Shown: positions 11,662-22,331 of the stretch, piece after piece
Layout: each line of letters starts with the position of its first letter
How positions within the stretch are numbered: position 1 is the stretch's first letter
Origin: Craterostigma plantagineum
Lineage: Eukaryota > Streptophyta > Magnoliopsida > Lamiales > Linderniaceae
Assembly (NCBI GenBank): GCA_027422505.1
Contig: JAPQWV010000404.1
Coordinates: 372,001-436,000, forward strand
Direction: 5' to 3'
DNA length: 64,000 nucleotides
Notes under the pieces: generated by a model
Database searches by the model: none
What the model was told of the DNA's origin: nothing
Seen by the model: only the letters and a program-made list of their open reading frames with translations
Position numbers and translations under genes: made by a program

Positions 11662-12084
11662 ATGATGGCTCTCACAAAATCCAACTCAACCCTTCTTTTC
11701 CTCTACATCAACCTCGTCCTCTTTGCCCTAACAAGCGCTTGCTATACTTGCAATAACCCAAACCCTAACCCTAATCCCGAACCTAACCCCAACACTAAAT
11801 CAAACCCTAACCCTAGCCCTAAGGGGACATGCCCTAGAGATGCATTAAAGCTAGGAATATGTGCAAAGATTTTGAATAATAGCATTGGAACAAAGATTGG
11901 CTCACCGCCCGATCATCAGTGCTGCTCGGCCCTCGGCGGGCTTTTGGACATCGAAGCTGCGGTTTGTCTTTGCACTGCATTGAAGGCCAATATTCTTGGA
12001 ATCAATCTCAACATTCCCATTTCTTTGAGCATTCTTATCAACACTTGTGGGAAGACACTTCCTAAGGATTTCATATGTGCGTAA
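11662..12084 (+). CDS. Hybrid proline-rich protein with eight-cysteine domain
   Basis: A 140-residue paralog of the protein at 8,620-8,991. Translation may start at the first ATG or at the second (11,665), which gives MALTKSN and aligns better with the MANKSS start of the paralog. A signal peptide covers about residues 1-26. The linker (about 31-54) is asparagine-proline rich (NPNPNPNPEPNPN) instead of lysine-proline. The eight-cysteine domain has C57, C67, C87-C88, C102-x-C104, C129 and C139 and ends DFICA. Two extra cysteines (C27, C30) precede the linker and are not part of the canonical set. The segment [10 protein letters not shown] is shared word for word with the paralog. It is a single exon and probably a secreted cell-wall protein; the specific function is unknown. 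Confidence 0.93.
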   Translation: MMALTKSNSTLLFLYINLVLFALTSACYTCNNPNPNPNPEPNPNTKSNPNPSPKGTCPRDALKLGICAKILNNSIGTKIGSPPDHQCCSALGGLLDIEAAVCLCTALKANILGINLNIPISLSILINTCGKTLPKDFICA

Positions 12085-12392
12085 ATCTTTGAGGAAGTGA
12101 AGTTGTGTCCCCATCGTACTTGTATGACTATCGATTCCCTTGGTATTTTGGTTCCTTAGTTCGGTGCTTTGTTTGTTGTCTTTTTTCTAAGTGGCTTGAT
12201 TAGCTAATGCAATAAATAGACTTGTTCGCATTGATTTGTCCACTTCATTATTGCAACTCCATTGTCCTTCGTTACCATACTAGTCCCAACCATTGCAGCA
12301 AAAATGGAAGATTTGTTATTCTGATGAACAAGGAAGAAATTGTTGATTAAGTTAAGATATTTCGATAAGCGAAATTGAATATTGTTAACCTG
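12085..12392. other. 3' flank of the HyPRP gene
   Basis: Downstream sequence without further coding potential. An AATAAA at about 12,211 could serve as the polyadenylation signal of the upstream gene. Confidence 0.45.
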
Positions 12393-12802
12393 TGTTGAGA
12401 ATCCGACACTCTTAGGTTCGAATCTTATCGTTCTATCGTGGGTTTGTGAAGATCAAGTCGAAAGATTCGATCTTGATGTGTGAAACGCTCGAAAACTAGA
12501 GAACATAAAACCAGAAAATAGAGACTTTTAACGTGGTTCGCCTCGCTTTTGAGTCTACGTCCACGGATCAATCTTTCGCTTTTATTCCGAACTATTTGAA
12601 GAGATCATAAGTTTGCAACTTACTCTCTACTTTTCTCTGTACAAAAGTCGAGCTAATTTCAATAAATACTCGGAAATAGGCCTAGAAGATTCCTAGTCCG
12701 TTCCCAAATCGACACTAAATGACTTCAAGAAAGCTGTCACGCGTCACAACCTCGACCGATTTCCGAAGATAATTCATGAGTTTTCGGTCACAATTCCCAA
12801 CA
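12393..12802 (-). repeat. Probable solo LTR, minus orientation
   Basis: The segment starts TGTTGAGAATCC and ends AATTCCCAACA on the plus strand, so its ends are TG...CA and near-inverse. On the minus strand it contains the CCGTGGACGTAGA ... GAACCACGTT module (plus-strand 12,527-12,566) that also occurs in the two Copia-type LTR families of this window. No second copy or internal region is nearby, hence a solo LTR. The flanking 5-mers (ACCTG and CTATG) do not match, so the boundaries or history are uncertain. Confidence 0.65.
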
Positions 12803-12852
12803 CTATGTATATAATTTTTTGTGTGTGTGCATACACACATTTTTATCTGCTT

Positions 12853-13325
12853 AGAGCATCTCCATCGGATACTTTATTTTTGTGTAAAACACAAAAAATA
12901 GAGTAAATTTCTACTCCAATGGGACTCTATATGTAACATGATTAGCAGAGAAACTCTAGTTCTAGAGTACACACAATTTTCAACACAAAATAGAGTTTTA
13001 GTTTCTATTTAATTATATTTTATTTAAAAAAATTATATGTAAAATATATGATATATTCTTATAATAAAAGTAAAAATATATTAATTTTCTTTTGTTTATT
13101 GATAATTTCCTTTTAGTTTAATATAATATAATTCACTAATATTAATAATTATAATATATCAACTTTAATATAAAATTTAATAAGTCACTATGATATTAAT
13201 ATATAAAAATTTGATTTGTCAATGGATTGGAGTAAAATTAGTGTTTAAAATAGAATTTATTGATTGGAATAAAAGCACTGTTGTGTGAAATTATATGTAT
13301 TTTATGGTGGGTTGGATATGCTTCT
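12853..13325. mobile_element. TIR element relic beginning AGAGCATCTCCA
   Basis: The left end AGAGCATCTCCATCGG is matched by an inverse right end (AGAAGCATATCCA on the minus strand). The interior is AT-rich and has inverted stretches such as ACTCCAATGGGAC against TGGATTGGAGT. Starts of the GAGCATCTCCA type are frequent in plant TIR elements. I found no matching target duplication and cannot assign the superfamily. Confidence 0.45.
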
Positions 13326-14663
13326 AACGTGGCCATACAATGATTATTAGTAAGTTGGGCTTTTGGTATGGGTAATTGCAGGCATTTGGGCTAATGAAGA
13401 TAACTAAATGGGCTTTAAGTGGGCCGACCCTTTCTGTTTGAAGAAAAATTGTTGCACTGTTGTTTAACACAAGGATAATTATTAAGACTTTGTATATGTA
13501 TGTACTATCGTTATCTCGAGCGTAGATTAATATTATATAATATATATCTTATCTATACTATATAAGTTGGATGTGTACTCTCATTGATCCTCCCATAGCC
13601 AATCCTCATGTGACATGTCAGCACTATAAATACAAAAGACTCTTTTAGGTCTATATGAGGTTGTAATTACACATGCCATTTTATTTAGTTAATAGTAAAT
13701 TATATTATACCACAACAAAGAAATAATGATCGATTGGTATGTCTAAAACAATCACATCGCATATAGGGAAAAAATACAACATTGATCTGACCTTTACTTG
13801 CCTCGCAATGCGTGAAGTCCCATCTAAATATATAAATAAAATAAAAAATAAAACTAAAATAAAACAGAATATTACGTTTACAAAAAAAGCAAAAAAAAGA
13901 TATTTACAGAATTTCATCGGGATTTCCGTCAATATATATGACAAAAAAACAATATGCAGTTCCGAAATCAATCTGCCATTCATATGTACTTCTTAGAATA
14001 GATAAGAAAATCCCTCTTTTATAATTAAATCTTGAATCTTTTGATTAAGGTTGGAGATATTGAACTGAATGGATTTCTATAGTGGTTTTTATATGGTAGG
14101 TATATTGCGAATAAAGCAACAATCTGTATTAATATGTTTGTTTTACTGTTGATATATGGAAGGATGTTAGACGTAAGTGTGAATATGAAGGGACGCCACT
14201 TCACAATTTTTTAAACAGACGCAACGTAATTATCTCAGTTACAGAAGATGTTACATATAATTAAATAATTGAATTAATCTCATTAAAATAATCATTGAAG
14301 GCAACATACGCACCTTTTCATCTCATTGAAGTACTTGAGAAGGTTTTCGTTAGTGCTTTTTATACAGTTAGGTTTCTTTAGTGCTATTTATACAGATTGG
14401 TAGTTCTGATGTAATATTCATATATCAAAAGTTATTTGGAACCAACAACGGTCTTGCCTAAAGATTATTGCGTACTTGGTTCGTTAAATCCTAAAATCGG
14501 GTGTTGCACCATAACTGTTAGGCTTTTGCGATCATGGAAGGCAACAAATTTTAAAAAGAACGGAGAGCTAATTAGTGTAGATCTCATGTTACTCGATGAA
14601 ATGGTTTGAACACTGTTCTTTTATTCTCTTGCAAGTTACTTCTTTCAAAATCTTCAAAAGACT

Positions 14664-14931
14664 CTCATGCAAGCTTCTATCCATAGTATGCGGGTTGATC
14701 GTTTTGAGGGCATTCTTCAAGATGGATGTATCTTTTCTATATCAGACTTTGATGTTATTAGTGCTTCCTCATATTACCGTACTACTAAACAACGTTTTAT
14801 GATACATTTCAATGACCGTACCACAATGATTCCCAATACCGATGGTGATATTCTTATAAAAGAGGAGAAATTTCAGTTTCGTTTTTATAATTATTTGTTT
14901 GGCATTGCTGATAAGCGGGAAGAATTACCAG
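14664..14931 (+). pseudogene. RPA1/DUF223-like exon fragment in the Helitron
   Basis: About 88 codons in one frame include RVDRFEGILQDGCIFSISDF and SASSYYRTTKQRF, characteristic of the RPA70-like DUF223 family carried by plant Helitrons. A splice donor (CCAG|GTATGC) follows at 14,931/14,932, and a plausible acceptor (TTTATTTCAG) ends at 15,239. The next exon would terminate within about 110 bases. The single-strand-binding folds are therefore incomplete. It is most likely a relic of an RPA gene from an autonomous Helitron and not a working protein. Confidence 0.75.
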
Positions 14932-14977
14932 GTATGCTGTTATATTTTTTATTGTCTATTTCAAGTTTGAATTTATG

Positions 14978-15007
14978 TTTTAGTGTTTTAGGGTTTTAGG
15001 GTTTTAG
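14978..15007 (+). repeat. Telomere-like (TTTTAGGG)n patch
   Basis: About four consecutive GTTTTAG/GTTTTAGGG units occur inside the predicted Helitron intron. The run resembles the plant telomere repeat TTTAGGG. It is short and interstitial, so it is not a chromosome end. Confidence 0.7.
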
Positions 15008-15726
15008 TATATATTACAATCTTGCACTTCACTCTGGGAGAAGGGGATATATTATTATAATTATTATTATTACGTTATTTACACACACATATAATAGCTT
15101 TGTTAAAGGGTTGTTTGTTTGGTTGGTAGCGTAAATTGTTGATCATCTTATCGTTAACAAACCAAAAATAATATAAAAAGACGAAGACACACATGTCACA
15201 TATTTATGATCTAATAACCCCAAATTCAATTTATTTCAGTGACATCAAACGTCAGAAACTGCAGGGCAGTCAAAGTGGATTTTTATCATCAATCTTTCGA
15301 CTATATATCTGTTGCTAATGAAGATGAATATGAACCTCTGTTAAGAAAGTAGTAACAGTATTTATGTTTTAGAGTGTCATTCGGTTCCATGTGGTTATTA
15401 CCAAAAATACACACCGCGCCATAATTTTTGAAAGCGTGAGGCTCAACAAGGCGATCAGCAATCGTCTTCACTCTGAAACAAAGTGCGAGTCGAGCGGACA
15501 AAATAACCGCTATAATTAAAATAAAATGCACGTGCATAGCACGGGCCAAAACTAGTATATTCAATGAAACGTTAGTTTGCTTCTGCTTGCGATAAGTGTC
15601 CATTTTCATTATATTAAAGCATTTAATTTATATTATTATTGTTATACAATAATGTTATATTAAATACACATATTTACACCCGTGAAATGCCCAGGTATAA
15701 AATTACTATAGCTATACTTTTATGTA

Positions 15727-16132
15727 AAGAGTGTTGAGTTGATAAAAAACTGTCAAATTGGTTTGTAAATTTAACAAATGATTGATTTAATTATTTTACC
15801 TTATTTGCTTATTTACAATTTTACCCGTAATATTTTATTTTATTACAAGTTTATCCCTAAATAAAAATTTTATTTTTGAAATAATTTTATATTTTTGCAA
15901 CCGTTGAGTGTGCTAAAATACTAGTATAAAGAGTATCGAGTGGATAAAAACTGTTAAATTGTCAAATTAGTCATATACTAATAATTTTACTCTTAATTAC
16001 TTAATTATAATGTTACCCTTAATATTTTAATTTATGACAAGTTTATCCTTACATTAACATTTATTAATTATGTTCAAAATAAAGTTTATTTACTTGCACA
16101 GCACATATTGGGTGTGCTAAACGTGCTACTTT
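15727..16132. repeat. Two imperfect ~205-bp tandem repeats
   Basis: Unit 1 (about 15,727-15,930) and unit 2 (about 15,934-16,132) share the order AGAGTGTTGAGTTGATAAAA, an AT-rich block with TTACCC and ACAAGTTTATCC, and an end of the GAGTGTGCTAAA type. Unit 1 ends near a CTAG|T, which hints at a Helitron tail, but I see no hairpin. There is no coding potential. Confidence 0.65.
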
Positions 16133-16328
16133 ATATGGTACGCTCGTGTGGACCGAGTTAGAATAAAGCGAAGCCCCGATTAAAGTGAGTATATTCATAT
16201 AAATATATACTATAAATATACAGATTAATTAGATTCGATTTCCTCTGCCTTTTTTCAAAAATAATGTTTTTTAAATCCGCCTATAGAAAATAATGCCAAA
16301 GTAAAAACGTTATCAAAAATAGGTGAAA

Positions 16329-16412
16329 GCGCCACTTGGGGTGGCGCATTCTGAATGCGCCACACGAAGTGAGGCATTCTCAACGCGTCACAGGGAGTGG
16401 CGCTTTCAAGCG
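16329..16412. repeat. 28-bp array of dyad-symmetric GCGCCAC units
   Basis: GCGCCAC, GCGCCAC and GCGTCAC start at 16,329, 16,357 and 16,385, exactly 28 bp apart. The first unit has GCGCCAC opposite GTGGCGC. Between the first two units lies a near-perfect palindrome GGCGCATTC-T-GAATGCGCC. One further unit (GCGCTACTTGGATTGACGCG) lies just inside the other terminus at about 26,648-26,667. The array adjoins the TIR of MULE-1. Confidence 0.75.
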
Positions 16413-16729
16413 TGCCCTACCTGCCCCTTCTTTCTTTCTCTTCTTCTTCTTTCTATTTTCTTTCTTCCCCACCGCTCAAACATACAAATTCGACAAATCC
16501 GACTCCAAATCACGTTTGTCAAGCATAGAATCGTTCCAATTTCATCAGGTATGTTGTGATTTCATTTTATTTATTATTTTTTTACTTGGACGATTTGGCC
16601 GGCAAGTCTCTCCGGAGCTTGCCGGAGCGGCTCGCCGGCGCGGACGCCATCGTGATGGGCTGTGGTAGGCCAGTGTTGGTGGTGGGTATGGATAATTTTG
16701 CTTAATTTGTAGCTATGTTTTTCCGGCGA

Positions 16730-16965
16730 ATTGGCGGTGGTCGTTGCCGGTGGTCGCTGGTGGTACCGACGTCTATTATCGTTGGTGGTCGCCGGTGTGG
16801 TCATCCCCCCGATGGTCGGCAGATGTCGTCGCCGGTGTGTCGTCGGCGTTAAATGCCTAGTGTCGTCACCGGTGGTTGCCGGTGGTCGCCGGTTGTTACC
16901 GGTGGTCATCGGCTTTCAATGCCGGTGGTCGTTGCCGTTCAACCGGTGGTCGTCGGCGTTAAGCG
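16730..16965 (+). repeat. GC-rich GGTGGTCGCCGG-type minisatellite
   Basis: Irregular tandem copies of roughly 12-24 bp built on GGTGGTCGCCGG occur here, far more GC-rich than the surroundings. They create open frames on both strands (VVAGGRRLLP and similar), which I read as low complexity and not as genes. Confidence 0.7.
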
Positions 16966-17179
16966 TCGGATATGGTATGGGCGTTGGTATTTACTTAGCG
17001 GCGTTACTCATTGGTCCTTACCTAGCGGCATTTTTTTCTATTTCAAGACGGACGAGACTTCACTTTATGGACCGAGGGATTCGTCTTTCTTGACGCAACA
17101 ACAGGCGTATCGTTCGTCGTATATTTTTTGAGATAAGAATTAGCCGTTACCCTTCGAACGAGGGGTGCAGAGGTTTCTG

Positions 17180-18556
17180 TATGGGGTACGACGGGCAAAC
17201 CGAGAGAACTTCATATTCGCGTACTTAGAAAGCTGGAGTCGATAGGGTTTTACGGCGTATATAGTTGTAAATCTCAGAAGGTTGATCCACATCTCATCAC
17301 AGCTTTAGTTGAGCGATGGCGTAGCGAGACACACACCTTTCATCTCTCTGTAGGAGAAGCCACTGTGACCGTGTTGGATGTTGGGAATTTATGGCGCTTA
17401 CCGATCAAGGGTGCCGCTGTTATTGGAGTTGCTTATGCGACGAGCAAATCTCATTGGTTGGACTATTGTCGTATGATGACGGGATTTGCGCCAGAGGATA
17501 GAGATTTTGATAGCCCGTCTAAGATGAGTGTAACGGCGCTGAGTAATTGGTTATTGGAGAATCCGGTTATATGACAGTACGGAGGACATAGTCGATGAAA
17601 GAGCACGTGGATATGCACTTTTGTTGATTGGGTCAGTTTTGTTCCCGATAAGAGCGGCTCGTGAGTTATCTGAACTACCTACAATTTCTAGAGCGCATCG
17701 ACGAGGTCCGCAACTACAGCTGGGGAAGTGTTGTACTTGCATGTTTGTATCAAGTGTTGTGTGCAGCCTCTCGTGGAATTGTACAGAACATCGGCGGACC
17801 CCTACATTATTGCAGGTATTTATCTGTTTTACTTTATTCAGCTAAAAATATTTGTTGCAATATACTTGTTTTAACGTTATTTCAATTTTGTAGGTGCGGG
17901 TTTGGATTCATATATTGCCTTTGAAGCCTGATATCCTGTCCACTGCAGCTGACCTACTCGAGACAATACACAATGGCGAGATGGTGCTACCGATACCACC
18001 GAACGTAGCTAGGTAAGTTAGTCTATAATATTACAGTAGTATACTTAGTCTTCTTTTGTGTTATTACTTACTAATTACGAATGTTCGTAGATGGAAATCG
18101 TCATTGACATTTACGTCTACGGCCCGTTCGAACGTGCGACAGATGCGAGAAATTTTAGATAATTTGAATCTCGCACAGTTCGTTTGGGATCCGTATAGCG
18201 TCGAGTTCCTTGAGGTTACGACACTCCCTGAAGATTGTAGGCCACCGTCATGTAGGTCGAGATGTCCGTTTCATCGTCGAACTGTATTATACAGACTAGG
18301 TCCTACGTCAGTTCAACATGGTGCAAGGCATACCCTCAATACATGTGCCGACCATACAAGGCTACATGATATCAGTAAGCGTAGAGGCTGTCAAAGTTTC
18401 AAATGGGAGACTTTTCATGCGCAGTGGTTAGCGTTGTGGAACGATAGAGATGATAATGTCGTCGACGGTAACCATATAGCCTCTAGTAACCGTTCGGTAG
18501 TGAATGGTTACTATCAGTGGTATGACAACGTCACTCGACGATTTTGTCTCGCCTAG
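17180..18556 (+). pseudogene. Plant mobile domain (PMD, MAIN-like) pseudogene
   Basis: Encodes parts of a PMD protein, the family (aminotransferase-like, plant mobile domain) that includes Arabidopsis MAIN and MAIL proteins and is widespread in transposons. The first block reads LITALVERWRSETHTFHLS and leads to the DVGNLWRLPIKG segment (about 17,300-17,410). A later block has RNYSWGSVVLACLYQVL (about 17,710-17,765). After an intron (GTATTT near 17,816 to TTTTGTAG at about 17,893) comes VRVWIHILPLKP. The last block (18,056-18,556) has AQFVWDPYS and ends KWETFHAQWLALW. Frame breaks occur near 17,572 and 17,660. It lies upstream of the transposase in the same MULE. A Ser/Arg-rich tail may continue to about 19,100. 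Confidence 0.8.
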
Positions 18557-18741
18557 TACGTATACGGTGGTTCAGGGTATTCGGGTGGGAGAAGGGACTT
18601 CATGGCGCTTTGTGGTATAATAACATTATCTATCAATAATTAATTGTATACATTTTAATTTATTTATGATTCACATTAGTTCTTTATATGTAGGGTGACG
18701 CCGCAAAGGATATATCACATTAGATCGACCAAGAGGAATGC

Positions 18742-19454
18742 GTGACTGGAATAACAGTCCTTAGAGGTCATCTCAGAGCAGATCACGTAGGAAGTCGGTC
18801 TCGCACAGCTCGTCGTCGATACGATGAGGCTGGTAGTTCTAGACAGAACGAGGGATTAAAAGGTTACGTTTCTGAGCGAATGGACACTGATAATATGTGG
18901 AGGACGCCTGCTGCTCAGCACGATGGTGCGCTTACATCCGACTCGGCGTTTCTTGGCAGCCTATCACAGTTCGATACGATGCATTCGAGGCAGACTAATA
19001 TAGATCATCCTCCTCTACGTTCTCCTGTTCCCTTCAGTTTAGGACCCTCCGCGTCTAGTGCAGTAGATGAACCACTCGAACCCAGAGAGTTCCTAGGCCT
19101 CGTATGTGTTTCACTGGCACTTGCTTATATCAACCAGGTCAATATCAAGGCCACTAGCTATATATGCACTTCTCATCGTTGTGGTTTTTCGAACTTATTC
19201 TACCGCTATTTCCGTTGTGGTGTGTTGAACTTATTTTAACGCTATTTACGTTGTGGTTTGTTGAACTTATTCTAACAGAATTTAACTTTGAAAAAATCGA
19301 GAAGTGGTTTTTGGAAGGTAACGAGATACGGAGGATCACGATGCAACTACTACACAATGTAACTATTACACATTCACTTCGAAATATACTCTTTCCAACC
19401 TTTCGGGGGTTTGTCCATGAAATCGTCGTCATTTATATCTTCATTGACCTTTGA
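18742..19454 (+). other. MULE-1 interior, possible PMD C-terminal tail
   Basis: An open frame (18,742-19,239) reads as a polar, Ser/Pro-rich tail and could be the end of the PMD protein, but no domain is recognisable. At 19,180-19,275 a unit of about 40 bp containing CGTTGTGGTTTGTTGAACTTATTCTAAC-like sequence repeats three times. From about 19,405 the sequence resembles 24,220-24,300 just beyond the hAT insertion, a partial duplication inside the MULE. Confidence 0.4.
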
Positions 19455-20929
19455 ATTAGACGCACCACATTTCTTGCCATGTTTTTTTGTGACGGATGCA
19501 AGGTTATTAAAGGCGAAAGGCGCACTGAGGCGATACGTCGCTGCCTTGCCTCAAAGGCGAGGCACAAATAAAACGGTTGCCTCACAAACCGAGGCGACAT
19601 ATAGTATTTGAGTACTATATATATATGTATATATATGTATATGATGCACTGTTATCATAATAATCATATAAAATAGTTAATATAGATTTTTAACATAATA
19701 ATCTAAACAAAATACCAACAAATTCAATCAACGTAAAAAGTATCATATAGACAAAACAATACAAGTCAAAAGCTTACCAGACAAAAGAATAGAAGTCATA
19801 GCTTCCTAGACAAAATAATGCGCTTCTCAAACAAAACAATACAAGTCAAAAGCTTCCAAGACAAAAGAATAGAAGTCACAACTTCCTAAACAAAACTTAA
19901 AACTTAAAGCATCTATATATCAATCATCAATTTGCTCACTAATGTAATCATCGTCATTTCCACCATTGTTATCATATCGGGATTTTACGCATGCTCTTCT
20001 TCATCTTCGGAGTCAACAAAGTTAGTTTCTTCATCATCTTCATCAATAAGTCGGCGTGCAACAGAATTTGAAGACGAGGCAGCATGTTTGTTCGCATTTG
20101 ACGATGTCTTTCTTGTAGCATATCGATTTCTAAACTCATACATGGGCTCTTCAACTCCAGTATGTTGTCCAACATCTCCCCATGTTAAATCATGGTCCTA
20201 AAAACAAGTTCATCCTATTCACCGACGTGTCCAACTAACCATTCATTACATTCATCTATTTCCTTCAAGATAATAGGAGTTGTCTCTTGCTTCAGATCTC
20301 CTCCTCAATGCTCTATTATACTTGACATAAACCAAGTCATTAAAATGTTGCTTACTCAACCTGTTTTTCGTTTAGTATGAATCTGCACAAAATTTCATCA
20401 ATTAAAATAAGTTAATTGCAATATCATGTCATTAAGTATTCATTCCTTTCTAGAAAAGAACAAGAGATAAAAGAAAGAAAAAACAAATCACATGTTCAAA
20501 GACACTCCATTTCACAACCTGAAGAACTACATGTGAGGCTAAGCACCTTAATAGCAGATGTTTGTAAGTTCTTCGTTGAAGATCCATAAGAGAGCCACCA
20601 ATCAACTATAAAAAAACATAAGATTAATTTTATTGCGTATACAATAAACATTATAGTAAATAAAATAAATAATACTTGGTGATTTTAGACTCCTATGTCT
20701 TAGAGCCATACTCATTCCAAATATTCCTTCTGCTTTTCGGTACAAAGAGAGTTCATCACAGATTTTATCGATCATCTCAGTGCTTGGAACTAACCTTTCA
20801 ATGCATTTGTACAAACCGGTTTCCATTTCCTTATTTCCTGAAAGAGATAAGTTAGAGTAGAAGAACTCTGGATTCAAATAGTATCCATCTGTATGTAATG
20901 GTCCATGGAGTGTTTATCAATGATATCCA

Positions 20930-22205
20930 ACACAATCAATGACACGTTCAAATACTAGCAAGTTAGATCGTGCAAGTAGTAAAACGGACAAAGTCCGAGT
21001 ATCGATCCACGATGACAGCTTGATTAATTCTAAGATATTAATCCTAATTCTAATTTAGACTAAGAGATAAAAGACAAATAAAATAAGCGCAGATGAAGAT
21101 AAAGCAATTGACGACGAATGTGATCAAGACACATGCTCGGCTCAAATTACTTCTACGACCTACGACTTCATGCAATCAAATCTATCTAATCAACATGAAT
21201 CAAGTCAAGATGGAATTTTCTAATATATGTGCTACCCGTTATTCACGTAACTAGCAACCCTACTTGAATAGTGAACCAGTCGACTATATTCATATATGAA
21301 TGTAGTCCCTCCACGTGCATTTGATCTTCGTGAAATTCCTCGAGTTTAGGAGCTTTCGGCGCTAATGTTTCGGAACCGCACATACGAGTAGTGATGTTCG
21401 ATATTTTGATCCAACCTTTCTAATTACCATTTCGGTGCAATGTACTAGGTCAAGAATCATGTGTGCGGTGGACGATCATACACACGTCAACAAACTCAAA
21501 TAAAGAACACATAACTTAAATGATATGATTAAAATAGATAATAGTAGCATTAATACGCAGTCATAATCCGGCCTCGCACGGCCTCAATCACAAAAGAAAT
21601 TAGGCTGGCATATTAGTAAACGGAAACGACAATGAATCGAAAGAAAACATTGTTGAAAACAAAATATTAAAAGTAAGAAATTCGCCCCCTTTACGGTCCT
21701 GGGGTTGTCTCACTCCCGGCCGTCTTCCTTTTCCTTCGAAGCCGTATTTATCTTTCGCAGCCGTCCATCTAAAAGCTCTCCCTTTCTTTTAATTGGCGTG
21801 CGCCTATATATAGAAGTGATGAGGGCAGCCGACTTGAATTCAAAGTTTGAAAATCCTTTTTGAATGTTTTGACTAGCCCATTTATTTTTGAATATTTCCT
21901 TTACTCATATGTGATCATTGGCCTAAAATACCTCCTCCACACTTGCTCTTCACGCCATATAGCTGCAAAAAAAAATAGAAAAGTCTGGTGAAGTTGCAAG
22001 GCTGCCCCAAATAATGTAGAAAATCGCAAGAAGATCTCCTATGATTTGAATCGTTCCAAAAGTGGTCTTATTTTCCCTATTTCGATCTCGTTTGTTCGGT
22101 CATCTATCGAACAATAACTAAACATAAACTTAGGACATTCGAGGCATTGTTAGGTAAATCACATAGAAATGCACTTTTACGGGTTAATAAATTATGCAAA
22201 ATCCT
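20930..22205. repeat. Unclassified repeat inserted in the hAT transposase
   Basis: It separates two transposase blocks that are adjacent in the family (...NNDERKY and the block leading to GPLHTDGYYLNPEFF), so it is an insertion. Features are TAGTAAAACGGACAAAGTCC-like sequence near its left end and ATGCACTTTTACGGG near the right end. The latter motif and the general order recur at 37,435-39,535. I see no coding sequence, LTR pair or TIR and could not settle a target duplication. Confidence 0.6.
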
Positions 22206-22280
22206 AACCTATCAATCATACTTTCGTTCGTCATTGTTAAAAGAAGCGGCAATTGCTACTTTAGCCTTGTCCATGGCTTT

Positions 22281-22282
22281 AT

Positions 22283-22330
<48 letters not shown>

Positions 22331-22331
22331 C
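22281..22331. repeat. (AC)n(AT)n microsatellite
   Basis: A compound dinucleotide run of about 50 bp lies within the dead hAT transposase, where it replaces part of the conserved reading frame. Confidence 0.95.

Larger units (their letters stand above)
13552..15555 (+). mobile_element. Non-autonomous Helitron with RPA-like fragment
   Basis: The 5' end is TCTATACTATATAAG and the 3' end is a CGTGC-ATA-GCACG hairpin followed by GGCCAAAACTAG. The element sits between A (13,551) and T (15,556). TC start, 3' hairpin, CTAG end and A|T insertion are diagnostic of plant Helitrons. It is about 2.0 kb long. It contains a fragment resembling replication protein A (DUF223 type), often carried by plant Helitrons, but no Rep/helicase, so it could move only with outside help. 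Confidence 0.88.

Noticed and set aside
14978..15007. Chromosome end or fusion point
   Set aside because: Only about four telomere-like units inside a Helitron intron; far too short.
15301..15609. 102-codon minus-strand frame at the Helitron 3' end
   Set aside because: It covers the Helitron terminal hairpin and has no homology I recognise; it is likely chance.
15727..15924. Second Helitron ending CTAG|T at 15,924
   Set aside because: No 3' hairpin or matching TC start was found; it is better described as a tandem repeat.
16574..17131. Long open frames on both strands in a GC-rich stretch
   Set aside because: They arise from GGTGGTCGCCGG repeats, give low-complexity peptides on both strands and show no domain.
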